In this document: piece after piece, positions 20,403 through 29,729 of the stretch
Layout: each line of letters begins with the position of its first letter
Position numbering within the stretch: position 1 is the stretch's first letter
Assembly: GCA_913062925.1 (NCBI GenBank)
Contig: CAJXWJ010000005.1
Coordinates: 20,326-84,325, forward strand
DNA from: an uncultured Pseudorhodobacter sp.
GTDB taxonomy: Bacteria > Pseudomonadota > Alphaproteobacteria > Rhodobacterales > Rhodobacteraceae
DNA: 64,000 bases
Reading direction: 5' to 3'
Program-made: the position numbers and the translations under genes
The notes under the pieces: model-generated
Told to the model about the DNA's origin: nothing
What the model saw: only the letters and a program-made list of their open reading frames with translations
The model's database searches: none

Positions 20403-22616
20403 TCAATAGCGTTCAAACTCTTGATCTGACACCGACTCCGGGCCGAGGTCGAGCAGGATGCCATTGGTCCCGTTGCGCTTTCCACCTGCGCTTGAAGCCA
20501 CGACGCTTGTGGCGACTTCAGTCTCGCGGCGTTTGTTAGGACCCGCGGCGCCGCCAGAGCGTGCCGATTTGTTTGCCGCAGATTGACGCTTGGCTGCTTT
20601 TGCACCAGAGGCTTGCGCGTCTTTGCCAAGCTCGAAAAAGCCAATCACCTCATGCAGCGATTCTGATTGCGCTGCGAGTTCCTCGGAAACCGAGGCCGCC
20701 TCGGTGGCTGAGGCCGCATTGCTTTGGATGACAGAGTCGAGTTGCCGGATTGCTTGGTTGATCTGATCGGCGCCGGTGTTCTGCTCGCGCATGGCGGTCG
20801 AGATTTCCTGCACCAGATCGGCGGTGCGCTGGATGTTTGGCACCAAAACTTGCAGCATCTCGCCAGCTTTTTGGCTGACTTCGACGGTTTTGCCCGAGAG
20901 CGCATTGATTTCGCCTGCCGCCTGTTGGCTGCGTTCGGCCAGTTTGCGCACCTCGGAGGCGACGACAGCAAAGCCCTTGCCGTGTTGGCCTGCGCGTGCG
21001 GCCTCGACCGCAGCGTTCAGCGCCAAAAGGTCAGTTTGGCGTGCGATTTCTTGAATAATCGTGATCTTATCTGCAATCGTCTTCATCGCCTTCATTGCCT
21101 CGTCGACCGCTTTGCCGCTGTCTATGGCCTGCTGCGCCGATTGGGTGGCGATTTTTTCGGTCTGGGCCGCATTATCCGCACTTTGACGGATATTGGCGGT
21201 CATTTCTTCCATCGCACTCGAGGCCTGCTCGGCGGCGGCAGCCTGTTCGGTGGCCCCCGAGGAGAGTTGCTCGGCAGTAGCCGACATCGCATGGGCACCG
21301 GTGGCGACAGAATTCGAGGTCGAGCTCATATCGGAGACGACTTCGCGCAATTTGACCAGCATCACCTCTAGCGCGATGCCCAGCGAATCCTGATCCGAGC
21401 GCCGCTCGGTCTGCACCGTCAAATCGCCGGCACTGATCCGTTCGGCGACAGTGGTTATTTTGCGCAGCACCTCGCTCATATTGCCCATGGCCCCCAGAAG
21501 ATCGGCGATCTCGTCATGGCTGTTTGTGGATGTATCCGCAGACAGATCGCCCAGAGCCACTTTGCGCGCAACATCCACCGCGCGCGACAGGCCACGGCTG
21601 ATCCCAAGCGAGACCCAGAGCGCGCCAGTAATGCCGATTGCCATCGCAAGGCCCAGTATCGTGAAGAACAACATGCGTTTTGAGGCGAAATCTGCATCGG
21701 CCAAGTCGCGAGCCTTGTGCAAATCGGTCAAGCTGGTCAGGCTTAACTCGTCCGTTGCCGTTTGCAGCGTCGACAGGGTATCGCCAAGCGCGCCTTCCAG
21801 CAGATCTTTTGCGCGGAATTCGGTGTTCTGGTGTGAGAGTTCCAGTGATTTCTGAGTGCGCTCGTCTATTGCAGCCAGAGTCTGCTGCAAGGTTGCAAAT
21901 TCTTGTGCGCTGCCAGAGCCGATCATCTTGCTCATTGTGTTCAAGCTCGTCTTGATGCGGGCCAGCTGCTCTTGCGCCTTGCCGATGTGCTGAGGAATGA
22001 CCCCATCGATTGGTTCAAGGATGGCATCCTTTTCCGAGATCAGGGCCAGACCCAATGCGACATTGATCGTGTCCAATTCTGCTTGCAGTCCTTCGGGCAT
22101 GACCATGGCATTGGCGCGGGCCTTGTCGATCAGGGCTGTCATATCCTTGTCCAATTGCATCAATTGCGCTGGCAGAATATCCATCGAAAGTTGACGGGCC
22201 TGCTCCAATGTACCCTGCCGCGACAGATCGAGTACCGTGGCTTCGAACTCCTCCATCCGCGCAAGATTTGCCTTGATAGCCTCAACTTTCGGGATAGTCT
22301 CTTCCTTCGCCAGTTTCGAGATCGCCAGAAGCGATTGCTCTGTTTCAGCGTTTAGGGTTCTGATCTGGTCTTCGTAGGTCTTCTTCTCGACGCCATTTGT
22401 TGCCGCAAGATGCTTTGCCAAAAGCACATCAATTTGTAACATATTGCGCTGGGCCTTGCCAGATTGCAGCACCTGTTCGGCGCGGTTGTTGACCAGATAG
22501 GCGATGGTGTCATTGGAAGCTGACATCGCGTTTACAGCCAGCCAAGAGAGGCCCGTCAGCATGGCGAGGACCACGAAAAATGTGGCTCCAAGTTTGGTTT
22601 TGATACTTAGACGCAT
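20403..22616 (-). CDS. Methyl-accepting chemotaxis protein with tandem HAMP
   Basis: 737 residues. Membrane segment 1 is at ~8-30, and a large helical periplasmic domain (~31-314) resembles a 4-helix-bundle sensor. Membrane segment 2 is at ~315-338. Two consecutive HAMP units follow (GDLSADTS... ~339-392, then [18 protein letters not shown] ~391-430). The signalling hairpin tip is at ~523-560 ([32 protein letters not shown]). The C-terminus ends DQEFERY, with no pentapeptide tether for CheR. It is the only receptor in this operon. Ligand unknown. Confidence 0.95.
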   Translation of the reverse strand: MRLSIKTKLGATFFVVLAMLTGLSWLAVNAMSASNDTIAYLVNNRAEQVLQSGKAQRNMLQIDVLLAKHLAATNGVEKKTYEDQIRTLNAETEQSLLAISKLAKEETIPKVEAIKANLARMEEFEATVLDLSRQGTLEQARQLSMDILPAQLMQLDKDMTALIDKARANAMVMPEGLQAELDTINVALGLALISEKDAILEPIDGVIPQHIGKAQEQLARIKTSLNTMSKMIGSGSAQEFATLQQTLAAIDERTQKSLELSHQNTEFRAKDLLEGALGDTLSTLQTATDELSLTSLTDLHKARDLADADFASKRMLFFTILGLAMAIGITGALWVSLGISRGLSRAVDVARKVALGDLSADTSTNSHDEIADLLGAMGNMSEVLRKITTVAERISAGDLTVQTERRSDQDSLGIALEVMLVKLREVVSDMSSTSNSVATGAHAMSATAEQLSSGATEQAAAAEQASSAMEEMTANIRQSADNAAQTEKIATQSAQQAIDSGKAVDEAMKAMKTIADKITIIQEIARQTDLLALNAAVEAARAGQHGKGFAVVASEVRKLAERSQQAAGEINALSGKTVEVSQKAGEMLQVLVPNIQRTADLVQEISTAMREQNTGADQINQAIRQLDSVIQSNAASATEAASVSEELAAQSESLHEVIGFFELGKDAQASGAKAAKRQSAANKSARSGGAAGPNKRRETEVATSVVASSAGGKRNGTNGILLDLGPESVSDQEFERY

Positions 22617-22646
22617 GGGTAAAATCCTTCTTTCGCCCTTCTGGGG

Positions 22647-23159
22647 TCACGCATTGGCCGTGGGCGAGGGTTCGGGTTGGAAGAGGGTGCTGGCGTTCAA
22701 CAAGACAACCAGACCTTTGGTGTGGCGCAGGACACCCAGCACATAGGTGTCGGGCCAGGGCGCTCCGAGTTTGGGCACCGGTTCCAGTTTGCCAAGCTCA
22801 ACGTCGATGACCTCTTCCACCGCATCCGCCAAAAAGGCGAGGCGGGTTGGCGTGTCCTTGATCGTGGTCTCAACAACGACAATACGCGCAGTGGCGCCCG
22901 GTGCGGCGGGCGCCATCCGCAGGCGGTGGCGCAGGTCAAGCAGCGGCACCACGGCGCCGCGCACATTGATCAGACCGGGCGCGAAGGCCGAGGCATTGGG
23001 AACGCGTGTGATCTGGATCGGATCTATGATCTCATTCACCATGGGCACGGGAAGGCCAAAGGCCTCTCCCGAGAGCCGCATGATAAGCGCCATCTCGGCG
23101 GTTTCGCTGGTCGCGGCGATCTGTGGGCTTTGTGTGCGGGACGTCTGTTGCATATCCAT
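22647..23159 (-). CDS. cheW: Chemotaxis coupling protein CheW (first copy in operon)
   Basis: 170 residues. The CheW pattern is clear: IMRLSGEAFGLPVPMVNEIIDP, FAPGLINVRGAVVPLLDLRHRL and LAFLADAVEEVIDV. AAGGGCGACCCG precedes ATG 23159, 13 bases after the cheA stop. Two distinct CheW proteins in one operon suggest different roles in array assembly. The two copies are clearly diverged from each other. Confidence 0.93.
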   Translation of the reverse strand: MDMQQTSRTQSPQIAATSETAEMALIMRLSGEAFGLPVPMVNEIIDPIQITRVPNASAFAPGLINVRGAVVPLLDLRHRLRMAPAAPGATARIVVVETTIKDTPTRLAFLADAVEEVIDVELGKLEPVPKLGAPWPDTYVLGVLRHTKGLVVLLNASTLFQPEPSPTANA

Positions 23160-23172
23160 CGGGTCGCCCTTT

Positions 23173-25125
23173 TTATGCGGCATTGCGCAGATGCTCTTGT
23201 GCGGCCCAAGCCCGCCGCGCCAAGAGCCCAACATCGGCGATCAGCGCAACCGAGCCATTGCCCAAGATGGTCGCACCGGCAAACCCTTCGAGCCCGCCGT
23301 GATAGGGGCCAAGTGATTTGATAACGGTTTGATTTTGTCCAAGAATATCGTCAACCACCAAACCAACCCGCACACCTTCCGCCTTCACGATCACCACGCG
23401 GCGGCGTTGTTCATGGCCGGGCAGGTCGTCGAAAGCGTCAATCAGATCAATGAAGGGCACCAGATGTTCGCGGATTTGCAGCATGGTTCGACCGCTTTCT
23501 CGACCGTGTTCGATACTGTCGAATTCGACACATTCCTCGACCGAGGCGAGCGGGATGACGTAGCTTGCCGCGCCCACCCGCACCAAAAGCCCGTCGATGA
23601 TGGCCAGCGTCAACGGCAGGCGTAGGGTTACGCGGGTGCCTTGGCCGGGGTAGGATTTGACGTCAACCGAGCCGCGTAGGGCAGAAACCGTGGTCAGGAC
23701 AGCGTCCATGCCCACACCGCGTCCCGAAACCGAAGACACTGTGGCAGCGGTGGAAAAGCCGGGTGCGAAGATAAGTTTGTGAAGTTCGGCGGTGCTGATC
23801 TCGTCTTCGGTGCTGATCAAACCGCGGTCAACCGCCTTCTTGCGGATGGCTTCAGCATCAAGACCCTTGCCGTCATCCTCGATCGAAATCAAAATCTCGC
23901 CGGCCTCTTGGCGCGCTGAAAGCCTGAGGCGCCCCTTGGCGGGTTTGCCGCTGGCGCTGCGCTCTTGGGGGAGTTCGATGCCATGGTCGATCGAATTGCG
24001 GATCATATGCACCAGCGGCTCGCTCAGTCGATCCAACACATTCTTGTCGATTTCGGTATCGCCGCCCTGCGTTTCCAGTTCTATCTCTTTGCCAAGTTCG
24101 GCGGATAAATCGCGGACAACGCGGCGAAATTTACCAAATACCATTTCGATCGGCAGCATGCGCACGGAAAGTGTTGCATCGCGCAGGCCGGTGACAAGGC
24201 GTTCCACCTCCTCGACCAAGCCTTCAAGTGCGGGCTCGTCGATGCTGTTGGAAATCTGACGCAGACGCGCCTGTGCTATTACCAATTCGCCCAATTGATC
24301 GAGGATTTCGTCAAGTTTGGCCGAGGAGACCCGCACACTGTCGCCTGCGGTGTCATGCTTTTGCGGGGGCGCTGCGACGGTTTCGGTTGGCTTGTCTTCG
24401 CGCTGATCGGGCTGAGGGCTGCCCGAGGCTTCGCCTTCAACCTCGTGAATGTCGAGATCTGCATCATCGGCAAAGATGAACACGGCTTCAAGCGCCGAAC
24501 GTGGCTGCGCCGTTGTCAGGGCCACCTGCCAGGCAAGATAGCTGACGGAGGGGTCAAAGCTGTCAAGCGGCGGGACGTCCTCTGCATTGATCGTCACCAC
24601 GGCCTGACCGAGCGCCACAAGCTCTTCGATCAGCCGATCTGGCCGCATGCCGTTTTGCAAAGCAGTCGCGGCAGGACGAAAACTGATATGCCAAAGCCGT
24701 GTGGGGGCAACCAGCGGGGTCAGCGGCACACCATTGTCTAACGCGGCGTCCAGTTCGGTCAGGAGCGCCACGAGGGGCGCTGAGGTCACCAGCGCAGCGG
24801 TCTCGGGGCCATCACCACCGCAATCGAGCATCGCCATCATCTGATCGCGGGCCTTTAGCACCACATTGATCAGCTTTGGACTGATCGCCAGATCGCCGGA
24901 TCTTACCCGGTCAAAGGCATCTTCGAAATGATGGATAAACCCTGCCATCAAGCGAAATCCGAACATCGCACCGCCACCTTTGAGCGTATGCAGACTGCGA
25001 AAGACAGCATCGACGGTTTCGGGATCGGGGCGTTTTTCCAGATCCAGCAGGGCCTCTTCCAGCCCCTCGAGAATATCGCGCGATTCCTGCACATAGGCAG
25101 TTACAGCTGGGCTAAGATCTACCAT
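23173..25125 (-). CDS. cheA: Chemotaxis histidine kinase CheA
   Basis: 650 residues. The HPt domain holds the phosphorylated His46 (RSLHTLKGGG). A P2-like region and an acidic linker follow. The P3 dimer helices start at SAKLDEILDQLGELVIAQ. The ATPase has the N-box VHMIRNSIDHGIE, the G1 box SIEDDGKGLD and the G2 box GRGVGMDAV. A CheW-like P5 domain closes it. All kinase motifs look intact. It phosphorylates CheY and CheB. It starts four bases after the cheY stop. Confidence 0.97.
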   Translation of the reverse strand: MVDLSPAVTAYVQESRDILEGLEEALLDLEKRPDPETVDAVFRSLHTLKGGGAMFGFRLMAGFIHHFEDAFDRVRSGDLAISPKLINVVLKARDQMMAMLDCGGDGPETAALVTSAPLVALLTELDAALDNGVPLTPLVAPTRLWHISFRPAATALQNGMRPDRLIEELVALGQAVVTINAEDVPPLDSFDPSVSYLAWQVALTTAQPRSALEAVFIFADDADLDIHEVEGEASGSPQPDQREDKPTETVAAPPQKHDTAGDSVRVSSAKLDEILDQLGELVIAQARLRQISNSIDEPALEGLVEEVERLVTGLRDATLSVRMLPIEMVFGKFRRVVRDLSAELGKEIELETQGGDTEIDKNVLDRLSEPLVHMIRNSIDHGIELPQERSASGKPAKGRLRLSARQEAGEILISIEDDGKGLDAEAIRKKAVDRGLISTEDEISTAELHKLIFAPGFSTAATVSSVSGRGVGMDAVLTTVSALRGSVDVKSYPGQGTRVTLRLPLTLAIIDGLLVRVGAASYVIPLASVEECVEFDSIEHGRESGRTMLQIREHLVPFIDLIDAFDDLPGHEQRRRVVIVKAEGVRVGLVVDDILGQNQTVIKSLGPYHGGLEGFAGATILGNGSVALIADVGLLARRAWAAQEHLRNAA

Positions 25126-25128
25126 GGC

Positions 25129-25494
25129 TTAGCCCGCCAATTTCTTGGTGACAGCCAAAAGCATGTCGGCGTCAAAAGGTTTGTTCAGCCAGCCCGTTGC
25201 ACCTGCGGCCTTGCCCTCTGCCTTCAGCTCGGCCTTGGTTTCGGTGGTCAGCATCACAATCGGCACGCCAATCCCCTTGGGGTCGCGCCGTGCGTTGCGA
25301 ATAAAATCAATGCCATTCATCACCGGCATGTTCAGATCGACGATCACCAGCGCGACGGTTTCTGCCTGCAATTGGGTGATGCCCTCCGCCCCATTTGCCG
25401 CTTCGATCACTCGGTAGCCAGCCCCTCGCAGGGTCAGCCCGACCATGTCTCGGATCGCCTTGCTGTCGTCTATCGTCAAAATGGTTTTTGCCAT
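25129..25494 (-). CDS. cheY: Chemotaxis response regulator CheY
   Basis: 121 residues, a single receiver domain. Acidic pocket D9-D10, phospho-acceptor D53 (VIVDLNMPVMNG), T83/T84 and K105 (WLNKPFDAD) are all in place. It is the output regulator that would bind the flagellar motor, or serve as a phosphate sink. GTG 25497 directly before ATG 25494 is an alternative start; AAAGGTGG lies upstream. Confidence 0.95.
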   Translation of the reverse strand: MAKTILTIDDSKAIRDMVGLTLRGAGYRVIEAANGAEGITQLQAETVALVIVDLNMPVMNGIDFIRNARRDPKGIGVPIVMLTTETKAELKAEGKAAGATGWLNKPFDADMLLAVTKKLAG

Positions 25495-25516
25495 CACTGG
25501 GCCACCTTTTTAGAAA

Positions 25517-25765
25517 TTAAGTACGCAGGGCTGTGCCCAAAGCGCTTAAAGCCTTTGGACCAAAGCCGAGGAAGCAGCTCTCAGCCTCCAGACTGCGTTT
25601 GCAGGAAAGTGCGATTTGCAGCGCGAAAACATTTGGATTTTCCGCGTCAAATTCGATCTGAAGCGGCAGCCTTTCTGCAAGCCTGCGCGCAAAGCTCGCA
25701 CAGGCCTCTTTTGCCTGCTGCGGCTCCAGATCCGCTGGAATATCTAAGGTCGGCTGGGGCGGCAA
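25517..25765 (-). CDS. Small STAS-like protein, first gene of che operon
   Basis: 82 residues. The layout beta-alpha...FALQIALSCKRSLEAESCFLGFGPKALSALGTAL resembles the second half of a STAS domain, with helix alpha-2 after an ALQ-type segment. It sits 22 bases before cheY in the same orientation. STAS proteins at the head of chemotaxis operons are known, but their function is not established; a partner-switch or scaffold role is inference. Shorter than a typical STAS domain (~100). Confidence 0.6.
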   Translation of the reverse strand: MPPQPTLDIPADLEPQQAKEACASFARRLAERLPLQIEFDAENPNVFALQIALSCKRSLEAESCFLGFGPKALSALGTALRT

Positions 25766-25991
25766 AATCTACCCTCCTCTTGGTCACAAACTCGGCTGTC
25801 TTTCCCAGATCTAGCCGCAGATTCTTCCCAATTGGTTAATCTGATCCCTCTGAATTCCCTGCATTTTCGCTAAAATTTTTTAGAGTCCGCATTAACCTTC
25901 CATTCAAGAAATTCGGGCAGTTTGGGCGGAGGATATAAAAGGCTGATGCCTGCGGGGGCTTGTTTTTGCAGAACGGGTGGAATGAACAGTG
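25766..25991. promoter_or_regulatory. Divergent promoter region of che operon and CheZ-like gene
   Basis: This 226-base gap is visibly AT-richer than its surroundings (runs such as CTAAAATTTTTTAGAG at ~25870). It separates the minus-strand chemotaxis operon from the plus-strand gene at 25992. It must hold both promoters. It contains the near-CtrA box at 25892-25906. Confidence 0.6.
25892..25906. promoter_or_regulatory. Near-consensus CtrA box
   Basis: TTAA-CCTTCCA-TTCA matches the CtrA consensus TTAA-N7-TTAA at seven of eight positions. It lies 86 bases upstream of ATG 25992 and 127 bases upstream of the first che gene. CtrA activates motility and chemotaxis genes in Rhodobacterales; binding here is inferred from the match alone. 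Confidence 0.35.
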
Positions 25992-27581
25992 ATGTGGCAA
26001 GACGAAGCCTTCCGCATGCAGTCAGCGGGCGTCGATGCGATGGCGGCGTTTTCGAACAGCATCTCGACGCTGTCTTCAGAGACAGAACAGCTGTCGCAAC
26101 TCTGCCGCAGGATGCTGGAGCTGAATGCGGCTGATAGCGCTTTGGAAAGACTGCAAACTTTGGGCGGCGTTATCGCAGAGCTGTGTCAGTTTCTGGACCA
26201 TTGGCTTGCCCGCACCGAGGCTGGCGAGGTCAGCGAAAACTCGATCAAAATACGCCGCGATCTGGTTGATTTTCACAAGATTGGCGTCCAGTTTCGGGTC
26301 GTGGCCTCGCTGACTGCGATCAATGCCAGCGCCAGTACGACCGATATGCAGGGGTTTATCGAAGAGCTGCGCGCGGTGCCTGAGCAGATTCGCGAGGCCG
26401 TCGGCATGCTGCAATTTCGCATGGCCACGGTGGATGAGGCGGTCGATGCCGCCGTGGTCTCGGCGCGCGCAGGGTTGGGCGTGATGGAGCAGGCGCGCGA
26501 CACACTCGCCGCGCATGAGCGGGCATCGAAAGCGACCTTTCGTCAGATTGTACAGTCGCGCCATGCGCTGGAGGAGATCGGAAACCGCTTTCTAAACCAA
26601 AGTCAGGAGCAAACCAAAGCTCTGGTGCGCGGCTTTCAATACTCTGATTTCTTTGCCCAATGGCTGGATCATATCGCCCGGATGCTGGCCTTTGAGGCAG
26701 AGCTTGGCCCTGCGGTGCGCCTGTTGGCCGCGCGCCAGCTTGAGGCTTTGGCGCAGCAAGGCGAGGAGACGGTGCACGAGATTTTATCGGCACTTCAGCA
26801 GCAGTCGGCCAATATGGGGCAGTTTACCAGGGATTTTGCCGCCCAAAGCCAGATGGGGTCGCAGGGAAATGCCGCGCTGCAAAACCTATTTGCCGCGATC
26901 CTGACTTCGCGGGAGCAGGCGCTGCCGGGGATTTCAACTGCTGTGACCTCTTCGCGCTTGGTACTTGCAGAAATCAGCCAGTGTAATCATAGCTTTGAGG
27001 CATTGGTTGGCCTGAGCGGTGTGATGGATCTTGCCGCGATCAATGCGCGTGTGCGGGCGGCCCGCGAAGAAAAAGCCCGCGCCGCGATGGCGTTTTTGTC
27101 TGGTGCGGTGATGGAGGGCGCGCGCGCCTGTCGAGATCTGCTGCGGCAATCCTCTGCGGCACTGACCAAGGTTGCCGAGGTGCAAGACGTCGCCATGTTG
27201 GATCGGTTGGTCGATTGCGTCGAACGGTTCGGCGCCGCCTTTGATCTGTGCCAGACCGAGTTGACCCAAAGTGAAGCGCGCGGTCAAAGCCTTGCGGGCA
27301 CGCTAGAGGCTGTCTCTGCTTTGATCGGCCATTTGCAGGTGATGGTGAAAGAGTGCCAGCAAACTGCGCAAAATCTGACGCAAATTGTACAAGAGTTGCG
27401 GGCCTTTGGCAGCCGCCTTGCTGCGGGGATCGCCACTCCGGTCAGCTGGCCGGACATGCAAGCCATCTATGACAGCTACACCATTCAAGCCGAACGTGAC
27501 ACCCACGACCTACTGCTGGGGCGGCCGCTGTCGGTGCCAGCTCCGGCTAAGCTGCCGGAATTGGACGATATTTTTTTCTAA
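25992..27581 (+). CDS. Soluble helical chemotaxis-linked protein, possible CheZ-like
   Basis: 529 residues, almost wholly helical, without membrane segments. It diverges from the che operon. Three features stand out. GFQYSDFFAQWLDHI (D219, Q223) carries the D-x3-Q spacing of the CheZ catalytic helix. GVMDLAAINARVRAAREEKARAAMAF (~344-369) faintly resembles the receptor signalling tip. The tail LPELDDIFF (521-529) is acidic then aromatic, like the CheY-binding tail of CheZ. It is far longer than CheZ (~214 residues). A receptor-like adaptor is the main alternative. GTG 25989 directly precedes the chosen ATG. Confidence 0.5.
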   Translation: MWQDEAFRMQSAGVDAMAAFSNSISTLSSETEQLSQLCRRMLELNAADSALERLQTLGGVIAELCQFLDHWLARTEAGEVSENSIKIRRDLVDFHKIGVQFRVVASLTAINASASTTDMQGFIEELRAVPEQIREAVGMLQFRMATVDEAVDAAVVSARAGLGVMEQARDTLAAHERASKATFRQIVQSRHALEEIGNRFLNQSQEQTKALVRGFQYSDFFAQWLDHIARMLAFEAELGPAVRLLAARQLEALAQQGEETVHEILSALQQQSANMGQFTRDFAAQSQMGSQGNAALQNLFAAILTSREQALPGISTAVTSSRLVLAEISQCNHSFEALVGLSGVMDLAAINARVRAAREEKARAAMAFLSGAVMEGARACRDLLRQSSAALTKVAEVQDVAMLDRLVDCVERFGAAFDLCQTELTQSEARGQSLAGTLEAVSALIGHLQVMVKECQQTAQNLTQIVQELRAFGSRLAAGIATPVSWPDMQAIYDSYTIQAERDTHDLLLGRPLSVPAPAKLPELDDIFF

Positions 27582-27609
27582 TGGTGACCTCGACCTGTCA
27601 GGCGGGGCC

Positions 27610-28023
27610 CTAAGGCGCCTGCACCGGAGAGCCTTCGTTGATCATTTCTTTGCGCCCTTCCTCAGCGGGGCCTGCTGATGTGCGTGCATCCATCAGTGGC
27701 TTTGCGTGGTTGGGTGGGGCATAGATCGTGTAAAGGCAGAGGCGTTTTTTCCCAATATTGGTAAGATTGTGGCGCAGACCGGCGGGCACCACAATGGCAT
27801 CGCCGGCGCTGACCAAAATCTTGGCCTTGCCAATTTTTATCTGGCCTTTGCCTTTTTCGATGCGAAAGAACTGGTCGTGGGCCGAGTCAATCTCGGAGCC
27901 GATTGCCTCGCCTGATTTCAAAGACATAAGCACCAGCTGCATCTGGCCCGAGGTGAACAGCACCCGCCGAAAGTCATCATTGTCTTTTGCCAGCTTTTCC
28001 AGTGGCGCAACAAAACCTTGCAT
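27610..28023 (-). CDS. Cupin-domain protein
   Basis: 137 residues. Cupin_2 beta barrel: GEAIGSEIDSAHDQFFRIEKGKGQIKIG is the first motif (with H and E ligands) and GDAIVVPAGLRHNLTNIG the second (H ligand). It probably binds a divalent metal. Substrate unknown; similar small cupins act as sugar isomerases or sensors. GGAGAGCGAC precedes the ATG. It converges on the CheZ-like gene with a 28-base gap. Confidence 0.85.
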   Translation of the reverse strand: MQGFVAPLEKLAKDNDDFRRVLFTSGQMQLVLMSLKSGEAIGSEIDSAHDQFFRIEKGKGQIKIGKAKILVSAGDAIVVPAGLRHNLTNIGKKRLCLYTIYAPPNHAKPLMDARTSAGPAEEGRKEMINEGSPVQAP

Positions 28024-28455
28024 GTCGCTCTCCTTCTTTGCTGCTCAAGCCTAGACCCGCAATCGCCCGCGTGCCCTGATGCAGATTAGGGCGGTAGGGC
28101 CTTTGCAGGGGCCGCTCGGTCAAAGAAACGACCTTACTGAGGCTGCAACAAAGCAGAGTTCTTAGCATTGGATTGTCTGTGCTGCGACGCGATATTCTAA
28201 AATTACAGTGCCCAGAGCTGGAAACTTTATATGTCGTAGGCGGAATGCAAATGAATTTTTGTAATTCACGGTCGGGTTTAACGGATGGCGCCCCAAAATA
28301 CGCTGCTGTTTTTCCAATCAAGGCCAAACAAGATCAGCACATAGCGCCTGGTCTTGCGCGTTTAACCCCAGTGTTCAGACCCTAGGGGCAAATATTTGCT
28401 TGCGGTTTTAAACCCTTGGCCGTGCCTGAGGGCTGCGTGCGGTGTTTGGCATGTG
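28024..28455. other. Gene-free, AT-richer intergenic stretch
   Basis: About 430 bases with no supported gene. The part from about 28120 to 28385 is clearly richer in A and T than the neighbourhood. Open frames of 70-116 residues on both strands have no ribosome binding site and no family pattern. It might be an eroded gene, part of a mobile-element remnant, or an untranslated region with an unseen small RNA. I found no terminal repeats. Confidence 0.5.
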
Positions 28456-28484
28456 AAAAAGGCGCGTCCCGAGGGGCGCGCCTT
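28456..28484 (-). terminator. Intrinsic terminator of gcrA
   Basis: On the minus strand AAGGCGCG pairs with CGCGCCTT around CCCCTCGGGA, followed by a T-run (plus-strand A's at 28456-28460). It lies 22 bases after the gcrA stop. Confidence 0.85.
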
Positions 28485-28506
28485 GGAATGTGCAAGCCAA
28501 GCCGCC

Positions 28507-29142
28507 CTAGCGACGGCGGTCGCGGCGCGCACTCATCGGCTGGAAGGCCACGCCAACATGGGCGTCGCAATAGGGCTTGCCCGGTTGCGAGGGCAGGCCG
28601 CAGAACCAGAAGTCTTCCGTCGCAGGATCGCCGATCGGCCATTTGCAGGTGCGCTCGGTCAGCTCCATCAGTGAAAGTTTTTTGGCGTGCTTTTCGACCT
28701 CGCGCACCGAAGCCAGAGCCTCGGGCGAGATTTCATTGGCCGAAGGTTGTGGTGGCAGTGGCTGGCCGGCGGGGATGATCGCCTTGCGCATCGGAATAGG
28801 CAGCACCACGGCGGTAGAGGCCGCAGGGGCTGCGGCAGGCGCAGGTGCAGGCGCGGGGCGTTCGGCCGCCACCGGACGTTCGACCGGGGTCGGACGCGGG
28901 GCAGGCTCTGCGCGCGCGGCAGGTTCTGCGCGGGGGGCTGGGGGTGCGGCGGCTGCGGCCACGGGGGCTGCCTCGGCAGCCTCTTCGCCGGCGGCGACGC
29001 GGTTGGACAGGCCCAGTCTATGCACTTTGCCGATCACCGCATTGCGGGTGACCCCGCCCAATTCCTTGGCGATCTGGCTGGCAGACTGGCCCTCGGCCCA
29101 CATTTTCTTGAGCGTTTCGACACGCTCGTCGGTCCAGGACAT
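28507..29142 (-). CDS. gcrA: Cell-cycle regulator GcrA
   Basis: 211 residues, longer than Caulobacter GcrA (~173). The N-terminal helix-turn-helix MSWTDERVETLKKMW...GVTRNAVIGKVHRLGLSNR and the C-terminal CKWPIGDPATEDFWFCGLP...YCDAH are the two conserved ends. Between them is a long Ala/Pro linker (~65-130) with repeats of the ARAEPAPR kind. GcrA binds sigma-70 RNA polymerase and acts at promoters with CcrM-methylated GANTC. A GATTC lies at 29245-29249, about 100 bases upstream. ATG 29142 was preferred over 29166. A terminator follows. Confidence 0.95.
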   Translation of the reverse strand: MSWTDERVETLKKMWAEGQSASQIAKELGGVTRNAVIGKVHRLGLSNRVAAGEEAAEAAPVAAAAAPPAPRAEPAARAEPAPRPTPVERPVAAERPAPAPAPAAAPAASTAVVLPIPMRKAIIPAGQPLPPQPSANEISPEALASVREVEKHAKKLSLMELTERTCKWPIGDPATEDFWFCGLPSQPGKPYCDAHVGVAFQPMSARRDRRR

Positions 29143-29368
29143 GGCGAACTCCGGTTGAGGGGCCAAGCATTGGCCTTTGACCCCTATTCTATTCGGGATG
29201 GCGTGGGATACAAGCGGGACGCAATAAGATCAAGCGGCCGGTTTGATTCGCGCGGCGGTTATGGGCTGAAAGTGCAGCATTGACAGCCCTTCCTCGCCCC
29301 CAGATAGGGGGAGGGACGGCGGATCGCAAGGGCAGGCGGCAGGGTCGCCAAGAAAAGGATGATGTGGG

Positions 29369-29680
29369 ATGCATGACTTTCGCGAACAGCGGGCGGATAC
29401 TTTCGAGACCTTTGCCAAGGTTGGGCGCGGGGTAAAGCTGCCAAAAACCTCGGTGGTGGTGTTTGAATTCATTGCCGAAGAGGTGGAAACCAATTGGGCG
29501 GCGGCCGAAAAGGCGCTGCGGGCCAAGGGGTTTCGCACCACCCATGCTGGCGATGTCTTGGAAGCGCGGATCGGGCCGATTGCGATTGAGGCAGAAACGG
29601 TTTGGCAATGGGAGCGGTTGGCCACGGAATGTGTGCTGCCGTTTGAGTTTTATCCCGATGGCTGGGAATTGGCGGATTAA
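29369..29680 (+). CDS. RraB-like ribonuclease E inhibitor family protein
   Basis: 103 residues. The order SVVVFEFIAEEVETNWAAAEKALRAKGF ... ETVWQWERLATECVLPFEFYPDGWE matches the RraB (DUF1260) fold. In E. coli RraB binds RNase E and modulates mRNA decay. Here the assignment rests on pattern only. AAGGATGATGTGGG precedes ATG 29369. A GC hairpin (CGCCCCC/GGGGGAGGG area at 29294-29315) lies upstream. It converges with guaD across the repeat at 29730. Confidence 0.65.
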   Translation: MHDFREQRADTFETFAKVGRGVKLPKTSVVVFEFIAEEVETNWAAAEKALRAKGFRTTHAGDVLEARIGPIAIEAETVWQWERLATECVLPFEFYPDGWELAD

Positions 29681-29729
29681 GCCTTCCGGCTGATTTTGCG
29701 GGCTTGCGTGCCCGGGGGGGGGCGGTGGA

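Noticed and set aside
29369..29680. RraB-like gene as a DUF695 protein
   Set aside because: The closing WQWERLATECVLPFEFYPDGWE order and short length fit RraB better; kept as RraB-like with modest confidence.
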